A stretch of 7,107 nucleotides of DNA from Bacteroidia bacterium. GTDB lineage: Bacteria > Bacteroidota > Bacteroidia > NS11-12g > UBA9320. Within the stretch, counting starts at the first letter, position 1; the number at the start of each line of letters is the position of its first letter. Shown here one piece after another: positions 1 to 5,560 of the stretch. The notes under the pieces are model-generated. The model was not told where the DNA came from. It did not search any database and saw only the letters and a list, made by a program, of their open reading frames with translations. The translations under genes were made by a program, and so were the position numbers. Where the stretch lies: assembly GCA_022425465.1 (NCBI GenBank), contig JAKMFK010000021.1:1-7107 (forward strand), read 5' to 3'.

Positions 1-237
1 ATGATTAATGTATATCCTAACCCAACTACAGGTAAGTTCAATGTAACTGTTGAAAATGCTGGAGAGGTAGTTGTTAAGGTAGGAGATATCTTAGGAAATG
101 TATTGGATGTGAATGTAACCGATAACTTAAACGGTACATATAGTGTAGACTTATCAGTAGTAGCTGATGGAGTGTACTTTGTACAAGTAAAGAACGGAGA
201 CTACTTCGCAACCAAGAGAATCACAGTTTCTAAATAA
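1..237 (+). CDS. C-terminal T9SS type A sorting domain of a secreted protein (5' partial)
   Basis: This is the last 78 codons of a gene that most likely begins upstream of the window. The protein starts with the hallmark VYPNPTTGKFNV (residues 4-15), followed by beta-strand-rich sequence, the GxYFVxV-type motif GVYFVQVKNG (57-66), and the terminal strand TKRITVSK ending at the stop. This is the pattern of the Por secretion system C-terminal sorting domain (TIGR04183 type). In that family the domain directs cargo through the outer membrane by the type IX system and is then cleaved, with the cargo released or anchored to surface polysaccharide. The domain is normally 70-80 residues at the end of a much larger protein, so the ATG at position 1 is probably an internal methionine. 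The function of the cargo cannot be seen. A strong terminator follows. Confidence 0.88.
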   Translation: MINVYPNPTTGKFNVTVENAGEVVVKVGDILGNVLDVNVTDNLNGTYSVDLSVVADGVYFVQVKNGDYFATKRITVSK

Positions 238-253
238 ATTAAGTAACTAATTT

Positions 254-289
254 AAAAAAAGCCCCTCATCATTCGATGAGGGGCTTTTT
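254..289. terminator. Bidirectional-looking Rho-independent terminator
   Basis: A perfect 10-bp stem, GCCCCTCATC (261-270) with GATGAGGGGC (275-284), encloses an ATTC loop. Seven A residues (254-260) precede it and five T residues (285-289) follow. The A/T flanks can extend the stem and provide a U-tract in either direction. It lies 16 nt after the stop of the sorting-domain gene and 21 nt before the tatD start, so its evident job is to end the upstream transcript. Confidence 0.93.
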
Positions 290-310
290 ATTTGTACATT
301 ATTAATCACT

Positions 311-1075
311 ATGCTTATAGATACACATGCACATTTATATTCTGATGAGTTTATCAATGATATCGACAACGTTATTATTCGAGCCAAAGATGTAGGATTA
401 AGTCATATACTCCTACCAAATATTGATTGTGAAAGTATCACAAAGCTCAATCAATTGGTTGCGTTAGATAGGCATTTTTTTAAAAAAATGATGGGCTTAC
501 ACCCTTGTTCGATTAAGGATGATTATAAAGAGCAATTACGTGTTATCAAAAATGAATTAACGAAGCAAGATTGTATTGCCGTAGGTGAAATTGGTATTGA
601 CCTTTATTGGGATAAAACGTATCAGCTTCACCAAGAGGATGCATTTTTAGAGCAATGTAAATGGGCCGTTGAATTGAATTTACCCATAGTAATTCATTCT
701 AGAGAGTCAACAGATCGTATTATTGAATTGATTGCAGCGAATTTCAATTCCCAATTGCGTGGTGTGTTTCATTGTTTTGTTGGGGACAAAAGGCAGGCGT
801 TAGAAATTATAAATTTAGGTTTTCATATTGGAATTGGTGGCGTCGTTACTTTTAAAAATTCAAACCTAAGATCTGAATTAGTTGATGTACCCATTAATCG
901 TGTTTTAATAGAAACAGATTCGCCTTATTTGGCACCAGTGCCATACAGAGGAAAGCGAAATGAATCTTCATATATAACAGAGGTAGTGAATGAACTATCT
1001 AATGTATTCAATTTGTCTACCCAGAAAGTTTCAGAGATTACATCTAAGAATGCATTGCAGTTATTTAATTTATAA
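311..1075 (+). CDS. tatD: TatD-family metal-dependent hydrolase (putative DNase)
   Basis: The 254-residue product has the usual length for the TatD/YcfH/YabD family of TIM-barrel metallohydrolases. The metal-binding signature is complete: DTHAHLY near the N-terminus (HxH, residues 6 and 8), GEIGID with the bridging glutamate at about residue 92, a histidine in IVIHSRE (about 129), a histidine in VFHCF (about 154), and the catalytic aspartate in ETDSPYLAP (about 203). Family members act as cytoplasmic 3'-5' exonucleases or DNases and are implicated in DNA repair and quality control; the exact substrate here is not known. The start is the first ATG after the terminator and gives the MLIDTHAHL beginning typical of the family. 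There is no clear Shine-Dalgarno. A weak promoter-like TTTATTTG lies at 287-294, overlapping the terminator tail. The 3' end appears to carry the promoter for the tRNA gene that follows. Confidence 0.93.
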   Translation: MLIDTHAHLYSDEFINDIDNVIIRAKDVGLSHILLPNIDCESITKLNQLVALDRHFFKKMMGLHPCSIKDDYKEQLRVIKNELTKQDCIAVGEIGIDLYWDKTYQLHQEDAFLEQCKWAVELNLPIVIHSRESTDRIIELIAANFNSQLRGVFHCFVGDKRQALEIINLGFHIGIGGVVTFKNSNLRSELVDVPINRVLIETDSPYLAPVPYRGKRNESSYITEVVNELSNVFNLSTQKVSEITSKNALQLFNL

Positions 1076-1084
1076 CCATCTTTG
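1055..1084 (+). promoter_or_regulatory. Putative Bacteroidota-type promoter for tRNA-Ser
   Basis: TTG at 1055-1057 is separated by 19 nt from CATCTTTG (1077-1084), which matches the -7 consensus TAnnTTTG except at the first base. Transcription would begin around 1090, a few bases before the mature tRNA 5' end at 1096. The upstream element lies within the last codons of tatD. The spacing and position fit well; the call rests on pattern only. Confidence 0.45.
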
Positions 1085-1095
1085 TAATGCTAAAA

Positions 1096-1183
1096 GGAGA
1101 GGTGTCCGAGTGGCTTAAGGAGCACGCTTGGAAAGCGTGTGTGCATCACAAGTGTACCGAGGGTTCGAATCCCTCTCTCTCCG
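1096..1183 (+). tRNA. tRNA-Ser (anticodon GGA)
   Basis: A complete class II cloverleaf can be folded. The acceptor stem is GGAGAGG (1096-1102) with TCTCTCC (1176-1182), G-U at the last pair, and discriminator G1183. The D arm is TCC/GGA. The anticodon stem is CACGC (1123-1127) with GCGTG (1135-1139), enclosing loop TTGGAAA with anticodon GGA at 1130-1132. The long variable arm diagnostic of serine tRNAs has stem GTGCA (1141-1145) with TGTAC (1153-1157). The T arm is GAGGG-TTCGAAT-CCCTC (1159-1175). This tRNA reads UCC and UCU codons. The sequence after the discriminator is CAA, so the 3' CCA is not encoded and must be added enzymatically. No terminator separates it from the protein gene 21 nt downstream. 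Confidence 0.97.
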
Positions 1184-1204
1184 CAATTTCAAAAAAGCAT
1201 AATT

Positions 1205-1948
1205 ATGATTAAAAATCAGTTTTATATTTTAATTCTTTTTATGTTTTGGTTAGTTGCTTCAAGTTGGTTTTACGTTTCTGAAATCAAAGAAGTTTTTCCT
1301 GATCGATTAAGTCTTGCTAAAACCCAATATCCAGTTTTTTTTAAGTATTCAAATTCTGATGTTCAGTTTGGAAATGAATTTAATTCATTTAAAGATTTTA
1401 CCCTTAGAAAGCTTGAGCCCAATAACCGCCTTTTAATTAAAGGAAGTTATACGTTAGGTGAGTATAACAATACATCGCATCAAAATCTTGGAATTGCTCG
1501 GGCAATAAGTGCATCTAAATTATTTAATCAAGTAAATAAATCACAAATATTAACCATGGCTCAACTTAGAGACAGCTCATATAACCAAAATTTCAAGAAT
1601 AGTCAATGGGTTAATGCTATTGATTTTAAAGTGCTTACAAGCAATAATTTTATAGAAGAAAATGCTCACGGTGCTAGATTGTCCCTTTCTCAAAACCTAA
1701 ATCATCCAAAGGTTCAGGCTTATCTCAAATATATTGCTATAGAAAATCCAGATAGTTACTTTAGTCTATTTGAAACCTCTATGATAGATTCAGACAGCGT
1801 GGCTTTAAATTGTATTTCTATTAAGGATCAGCTTTTACTGAATGGTATAAATTCTTCACAGGTCAACATTCTTCCTATGCTTTTAGATTCAACAAAAAAC
1901 CCCTATTTAGAAATATATATCAATAAATCCCAATCTAATGAATACTGA
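1205..1948 (+). CDS. Membrane-anchored protein with degenerate OmpA-like segments, function unknown
   Basis: The product has 247 residues from the ATG at 1205. The reading frame is open further upstream, but an earlier ATG at 1139 lies inside the tRNA and is rejected. Residues 7-25 form one hydrophobic helix, an uncleaved anchor or signal peptide, so the rest is probably periplasmic. Residues about 75-106 resemble the core of an OmpA-type peptidoglycan-binding domain: LLIKGSYTLGEYNN, then NLGIARAISASKLF, in which R99 matches the conserved arginine of the NxxLSxxRA motif. The aspartate of the canonical GHTD position is not present. A second stretch (about 185-240), with SVALNCISIKDQLLLNGINS followed by a strand near the C-terminus, may be a second, more eroded copy. 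I infer an envelope protein; peptidoglycan binding is uncertain. The stop overlaps the next gene by 11 nt, suggesting translational coupling. Confidence 0.72.
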   Translation: MIKNQFYILILFMFWLVASSWFYVSEIKEVFPDRLSLAKTQYPVFFKYSNSDVQFGNEFNSFKDFTLRKLEPNNRLLIKGSYTLGEYNNTSHQNLGIARAISASKLFNQVNKSQILTMAQLRDSSYNQNFKNSQWVNAIDFKVLTSNNFIEENAHGARLSLSQNLNHPKVQAYLKYIAIENPDSYFSLFETSMIDSDSVALNCISIKDQLLLNGINSSQVNILPMLLDSTKNPYLEIYINKSQSNEY

Positions 1949-2165
1949 AAAAATTTTTGAAGGTCCAGGGCAATCTTCGATGGAAACATATGTTATAGAG
2001 ATTATAATTATGTTGGTGATTGCTTTTTTATTTGGCTATATTTTTTGTGCCCTAATTAAAAAATCTCAAAGAAATACGATAAAAAAATTAAAGAGTGAAA
2101 ACCAAGAACTAAAGAAGAGACTGTCTCTTGAAACAGAAAATGAAATAGAAGGCAAGAAAAATTAA
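1938..2165 (+). CDS. Small single-span membrane protein with coiled-coil tail, function unknown
   Basis: The product has 75 residues. Residues 18-40 form one strong hydrophobic helix, followed by a basic stop-transfer patch (KKSQR, 41-45). A charged heptad-like stretch (about 46-66, including KLKSENQELKKRL) should form a short coiled coil in the cytoplasm. The start at 1938 overlaps the preceding gene by 11 nt in another frame; an ATG at 1980 (residue 15) just before the helix is a possible alternative start. Joint expression with the OmpA-like gene is likely. The layout of one helix plus a coiled coil resembles the N-terminal part of larger Bacteroidota membrane proteins, but no catalytic or binding motif is visible and no function can be assigned. 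Its stop lies 7 nt from the stop of the convergent nucleotidyltransferase gene. Confidence 0.75.
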   Translation: MNTEKIFEGPGQSSMETYVIEIIIMLVIAFLFGYIFCALIKKSQRNTIKKLKSENQELKKRLSLETENEIEGKKN

Positions 2166-2172
2166 ATATTTA

Positions 2173-2664
2173 TTATCGTTTAATTTTATTAATATAATTA
2201 GTGCTGCTGTGACCTTTTAAAAAAGGAATCACCTTCACTTTTCCTCCGCTATCCGTAACAAAATCTGCTCCTACAATTGTATTTAGTGAATAATCACCTC
2301 CTTTAACCAAAATATCTGGTTGAAGAGATTTAATTAATTCGATTGGTGTTTCCTCATCAAATAAGATAACGGCATCAACAAAAGCAAATGAAGCAAGTTT
2401 AGTCAATCTAGTAACCTCTTCAATTACAGGTCTATTGGGTCCTTTAATTTTGGATACAGAAGAATCAGTATTAACTCCAATTATAAGTCGATTACCAAGG
2501 TCAGCTGCTTTGGTTAGATAGTCAATATGCCCAAGGTGTAAAATGTCAAAGCATCCATTTGTGAAAACAATTTTTTCCTGGTTATTTTTCCATTTTTTGA
2601 TCGTTTGAGCTAACGAGTTTTTAGATTGAAATATTTTATCATTAATGATTCTATTCCATTTCAT
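2173..2664 (-). CDS. rfaE2: RfaE2-type nucleotidyltransferase (D-glycero-beta-D-manno-heptose 1-phosphate adenylyltransferase-like)
   Basis: This 163-residue protein is a stand-alone member of the cytidylyltransferase-like (HxGH) superfamily. The signature TNGCFDILHLGH occupies residues 35-46 with the nucleotide-binding HxGH at 43-46. It is followed by KGPNRPV (74-80), FDEETP (102-107), the family-typical LVKGGDY (119-125), a GG-V-x-PF strand (140-148), and SSTNYI (153-158), a variant of the ISSTxxI motif. In the RfaE2/HldE-C family the enzyme transfers AMP from ATP to heptose 1-phosphate to make ADP-heptose, a lipopolysaccharide core precursor. The substrate here is assigned by family resemblance only, since no heptose kinase, isomerase or epimerase gene is nearby. 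The ATG lies inside the 3' end of the upstream YbhN-type gene (14-nt overlap), so the two are probably translationally coupled. Confidence 0.88.
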   Translation of the reverse strand: MKWNRIINDKIFQSKNSLAQTIKKWKNNQEKIVFTNGCFDILHLGHIDYLTKAADLGNRLIIGVNTDSSVSKIKGPNRPVIEEVTRLTKLASFAFVDAVILFDEETPIELIKSLQPDILVKGGDYSLNTIVGADFVTDSGGKVKVIPFLKGHSSTNYINKIKR

Positions 2665-3646
2665 GGTTGCTTGTTTTTTTGAGTTTAAATATAACGTAAA
2701 CTATAGAAAATATCCCAACTCCAGCAATCACAAGGAATTGAATTGCATGAGTCATTAATGTGTACGAACTTGCAATTGACGAACCGACACCATATATGTC
2801 AAGAGCTTTTGGAACAAGAACTTCAAAAGTACCAATACCGCCAGGTATAGGAATAATCATAGCTATCGTTCCAAATAAAAGCACAGTAAAACCTGCAGAA
2901 ATTCCTAAATGTGTTGTGTCATCAAAGGCATAAAATATTAAGAATGGCATCAAAAAATACATTGCCCAAATTAGCAAACTATATGTTATAAATAACGCTT
3001 TGCGATGGAGTGAAAATATAGCCTTAATACCGTCGATAATACCTTCAATAAAGGATTTAAACTTTTGAATGATAGGTAACTTATAGAACCATTTTCTTTT
3101 TATGTAGGCAAAGTAAAGTGTTGTTATAGAAACAATGGTCATTCCCAATAAAAGACCAATTGAGGAGCTATTTATTTCTACAAATAAATCCTGAATAAAA
3201 TCCGTTATGAGTTGAAATTGAATAATAAAAATGAGCAGAGCAAGAAACAGGGTAATAAAAAGATCAACAACTCGCTCAATTAAAACAGTTCCAACAAGCT
3301 TATTAAAAGGTATTTTTTCTAGTTTACCAAGAATAGCTGGGCGAGTAATTTCTCCAACTCTGGGTAGAGCCATATTTACCAAGTAACCTAAAATAACAGC
3401 ATGAAAACTATTGGCTGTTGAAGCTTTATAATTCATAGGTTCTAATAATAGATTCCACCTTAATGCTCTTAATAGATGGCTTATAATTCCACAAACCATA
3501 GACAATCCAACCCAAAATAAGTTCACCTGCTTGATTTGATTCCACAACTCATTGAGGTCTTGATTTTTTATTGCCCAATAAAACAAAACTCCCCCAAGGG
3601 AGAGAAAAACTAGGGTGTTAATTGCTGTTTTGGTATTTTTAGTCAA
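2651..3646 (-). CDS. YbhN/UPF0104 family membrane protein (lysylphosphatidylglycerol synthase transmembrane-like)
   Basis: From a TTG start at 3646 the product is 331 residues, typical for stand-alone LPG_synthase_TM (pfam03706-type) proteins. About eight hydrophobic helices can be seen, at roughly 8-26, 41-61, 79-95, 118-146, 162-182, 218-241, 248-268 and 297-321. Family hallmarks are PRVGEITRP (95-103), the IER-VD segment (about 124-128), and [10 protein letters not shown] (266-275). It acts in the inner membrane. Relatives include the flippase half of MprF and proteins next to lipid or glycan genes, so lipid handling is plausible but unproven. An in-frame ATG at 3778 would add 44 residues that lie entirely over panD coding sequence and look like out-of-frame readthrough. 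No other methionine precedes the first helix, so the TTG overlapping the panD stop (TTGACTAA) is the best start, though it is not certain. Confidence 0.82.
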   Translation of the reverse strand: MTKNTKTAINTLVFLSLGGVLFYWAIKNQDLNELWNQIKQVNLFWVGLSMVCGIISHLLRALRWNLLLEPMNYKASTANSFHAVILGYLVNMALPRVGEITRPAILGKLEKIPFNKLVGTVLIERVVDLFITLFLALLIFIIQFQLITDFIQDLFVEINSSSIGLLLGMTIVSITTLYFAYIKRKWFYKLPIIQKFKSFIEGIIDGIKAIFSLHRKALFITYSLLIWAMYFLMPFLIFYAFDDTTHLGISAGFTVLLFGTIAMIIPIPGGIGTFEVLVPKALDIYGVGSSIASSYTLMTHAIQFLVIAGVGIFSIVYVIFKLKKTSNHEME

Positions 3647-3992
3647 GTATAAGTTTGTTATTTTTATCAGGAAATGCCAAATAGGGTTTAAATGTCTTTG
3701 CTTTTTCAAAATCCATTTTAGCAAATGATATAATGATGACGATATCACCTTTAGCTGCTTTTCGAGCTGCGGCTCCATTTAAGCACACCATGCCACTTCC
3801 ACGTTCACCAGTAATAACATAGGTTTCAATTCGCTCTCCATTGTTATTATTTACGATAAGTACTTTCTCCCCTTCAATCAGATTTGCTGCTTCCATGAGA
3901 TCTTGATCAATGGTTATACTGCCTACATAATCAAGCTCTGTTTGAGTGATTTTAGCCCGATGAATCTTTGATTTTAAAACTTCAATAATCAT
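3639..3992 (-). CDS. panD: Aspartate 1-decarboxylase (pyruvoyl-dependent)
   Basis: The 117-residue product has the standard length for PanD. It makes beta-alanine from L-aspartate for pantothenate and coenzyme A synthesis in the cytoplasm. The pro-enzyme self-cleaves between Gly24 and Ser25 in YVGSITID (22-29), turning the serine into the pyruvoyl cofactor. Other family features are [10 protein letters not shown] at the start (lysine 9 and the following basic residues), [18 protein letters not shown] in the middle, and [20 protein letters not shown] (67-86), which carries the NGAAAR active-site region. It is the first gene of a tight leftward unit with the YbhN-type gene and rfaE2. A promoter-like TACCTTTG lies 17-24 nt before the ATG. 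No panB or panC gene is in the window. Confidence 0.96.
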   Translation of the reverse strand: MIIEVLKSKIHRAKITQTELDYVGSITIDQDLMEAANLIEGEKVLIVNNNNGERIETYVITGERGSGMVCLNGAAARKAAKGDIVIIISFAKMDFEKAKTFKPYLAFPDKNNKLILD

Positions 3993-4008
3993 AAAATATG
4001 ATGATTCA

Positions 4009-4016
4009 CAAAGGTA
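4009..4016 (-). promoter_or_regulatory. Putative -7 promoter element for panD
   Basis: Read on the minus strand the sequence is TACCTTTG, an exact match to the Bacteroidota -7 consensus TAnnTTTG, ending 17 nt before the panD ATG. No good TTG is seen at the expected distance upstream, so the -33 element is weak or absent. If used, it would start panD-ybhN-rfaE2 independently of radA, with a 5' leader of about 10 nt. Confidence 0.42.
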
Positions 4017-4049
4017 AGTTTATTTGATTGATAAGTGGATTTGCTAGGA

Positions 4050-5399
4050 TTAATTTATAACGAGTGAGAAAAATTGCCTTACATCAGCAATTTTGTGAAT
4101 TTTAATGGTGTAATCTTTTTGGAGAATATCTATTTGATCACTTAAAATAAAATCATTAAAGCCTAATTTTTCTGCTTCTTTAATACGTTGGTCTATTCGA
4201 TTTACACCACGTATTTCACCACTTAACCCAATTTCTCCAGCAAATACCATTTTGTTTGATAGTGCCGTGTTTTCAAAACTCGAAATTATAGATGCAGCTA
4301 TTCCTAAATCAGTTGCAGGGTCATTGATTTTAAGGCCACCAGCTATATTAACAAATATGTCTTGTTGTGATAGCTTATATCCGCACCTTTTTTCTAATAC
4401 GGCTAAGAGCATATTTAATCGTCTTATATCATAACCATTTGTATTTCTTTGGGGGTTGCCATATACAGCATTGCTTACTAGAGCTTGAGTTTCAATTAGT
4501 AAACTTCGGTTGCCCTCAAGTGATGCAACTACACTAACTCCTGATAGATTTTCACTACGCTGATTTATAAGAATTTCAGAGGGATTATCAACTTCTCGCA
4601 TTCCTTCAGATGTCATCTCATATATTCCAAGTTCGAGTGAATTACCAAATCGATTTTTAAGTGTTCGTAATATTCTGTAGTTATTTTGAGTTTTCCCCTC
4701 AAATTGCAAAACGGTATCAACCATATGTTCTAATAACTTCGGTCCTGCTAATTGTCCTTCCTTGGTGATATGACCAACTAAAATTATCGGAAGCTCATGT
4801 TGTTTGGCATATTGAACAAGCAATGCACAACTCTCTCTAACTTGAGAAACAGTGCCAGGGGTTGAGTCAAGATATTTGCTGTAAATCGTTTGTATGGAGT
4901 CAATAATCACAAAGGAGGGTTTGATTTCATTTAATTTATTTGTGATTTTTTCGATACAGGTTTCGTTAAGTAAAAGGCAGTCTTTATTGGTTACACCAAT
5001 TCTGTCTGCTCTCATTTTAATTTGCGTAAGACTTTCTTCCCCACTAACGTATAATGTTTTTTTATTCATTCGTAGTGCCGTTTGAAGAAGAAGTGTTGAT
5101 TTACCAATACCGGGCTCTCCACCCAGTAAGACAACTGAGCCTGGAACGATTCCACCTCCCAAAACTCGATTTAACTCTGTGCCAGGTGCTTTTATTCTTT
5201 GTAATTTGTGTGCTTCAATATCTAATATTGGCGTGACTATACCCTCAATTTCGCTGAGGTTTATCATCGTATTTTTTGATTTGGTGACCGTTTCCTCTTG
5301 AATTGTATTATACTCTCCACATGAGAAACATTTTCCCATCATCTTGGCATAATTGCTACCACAATTTGAGCATATATAAACAGATTTAGTTTTGGCCAT
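4050..5399 (-). CDS. radA: DNA repair protein RadA
   Basis: The 449-residue protein has the full RadA (Sms) architecture. An N-terminal C4 zinc finger has C10, C13, C24 and C27. A RecA-like ATPase domain carries Walker A GGEPGIGKST (93-102), Walker B FVIIDS (163-168) and the RadA-specific KNRFG motif (248-252). A C-terminal Lon-protease-like domain (about 285-449) includes the segment GGLKINDPATDLGIAAS (354-370) but lacks protease function in the family. RadA is a DnaB-like hexameric motor that drives branch migration and processing of recombination intermediates in the cytoplasm. The start is the first ATG, giving the standard MAK-beginning a few residues before the zinc finger. The gene is divergent from the exbB-type gene across a 161-nt spacer. 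Its stop is 57 nt from the panD start, so co-transcription with panD remains possible. Confidence 0.96.
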   Translation of the reverse strand: MAKTKSVYICSNCGSNYAKMMGKCFSCGEYNTIQEETVTKSKNTMINLSEIEGIVTPILDIEAHKLQRIKAPGTELNRVLGGGIVPGSVVLLGGEPGIGKSTLLLQTALRMNKKTLYVSGEESLTQIKMRADRIGVTNKDCLLLNETCIEKITNKLNEIKPSFVIIDSIQTIYSKYLDSTPGTVSQVRESCALLVQYAKQHELPIILVGHITKEGQLAGPKLLEHMVDTVLQFEGKTQNNYRILRTLKNRFGNSLELGIYEMTSEGMREVDNPSEILINQRSENLSGVSVVASLEGNRSLLIETQALVSNAVYGNPQRNTNGYDIRRLNMLLAVLEKRCGYKLSQQDIFVNIAGGLKINDPATDLGIAASIISSFENTALSNKMVFAGEIGLSGEIRGVNRIDQRIKEAEKLGFNDFILSDQIDILQKDYTIKIHKIADVRQFFSLVIN

Positions 5400-5507
5400 T
5401 ATTGGTTTTATAATTTAACATAACGAAAATGGGCATTTTTATTAATTTTATAAAAGAATATTATTTAGATTAACTAAACATCTGAAAATAATAATTTGAA
5501 ATCTACA

Positions 5508-5534
5508 TTGCATGCAAAGAATTATCTATTTTTG
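5508..5534 (+). promoter_or_regulatory. Putative Bacteroidota-type promoter for the exbB-type cluster
   Basis: TATTTTTG (5527-5534) matches the TAnnTTTG -7 consensus exactly. A TTG at 5508-5510 lies 16 nt upstream, slightly closer than usual; a TTTG at 5495-5498 is too far away. The predicted start near 5541 leaves a leader of about 20 nt that is very A-rich just before the ATG at 5561. The TTG is part of a perfect 10-bp palindrome (TTGCATGCAA, 5508-5517). Confidence 0.55.
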
Positions 5535-5560
5535 TCGGCGATACGAAAAAAAATAATAAA

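Noticed and set aside
287..294. TTTATTTG as a tatD promoter
   Set aside because: It misses the A of TAnnTTTG and overlaps the terminator tail; mentioned under tatD only as a weak possibility.
1139..1204. Upstream extension of the OmpA-like gene from an ATG at 1139
   Set aside because: The ATG and the next 15 codons lie inside the anticodon, variable, T and acceptor arms of a well-formed tRNA-Ser; the peptide is a translation of the tRNA.
2161..2184. ATTAAA/TTTAAT inverted repeat at the convergent gene ends
   Set aside because: Six A/T pairs with a 12-nt loop are too weak to call a terminator.
3647..3778. N-terminal 44 codons of the YbhN-type frame from the ATG at 3778
   Set aside because: They overlap conserved panD coding sequence in another frame and come before the first helix; the TTG at 3646 gives a family-typical length.
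4252..5236. Three short rightward open frames (4252-4434, 4894-5085, 5054-5236)
   Set aside because: All are antisense to the conserved radA coding sequence and show no recognisable domain.
5464..5478. Inverted repeat TTTAG-ATTAA-CTAAA in the radA-exbB spacer
   Set aside because: A 5-bp AT-rich stem is expected by chance in such sequence and has no clear position relative to a promoter.
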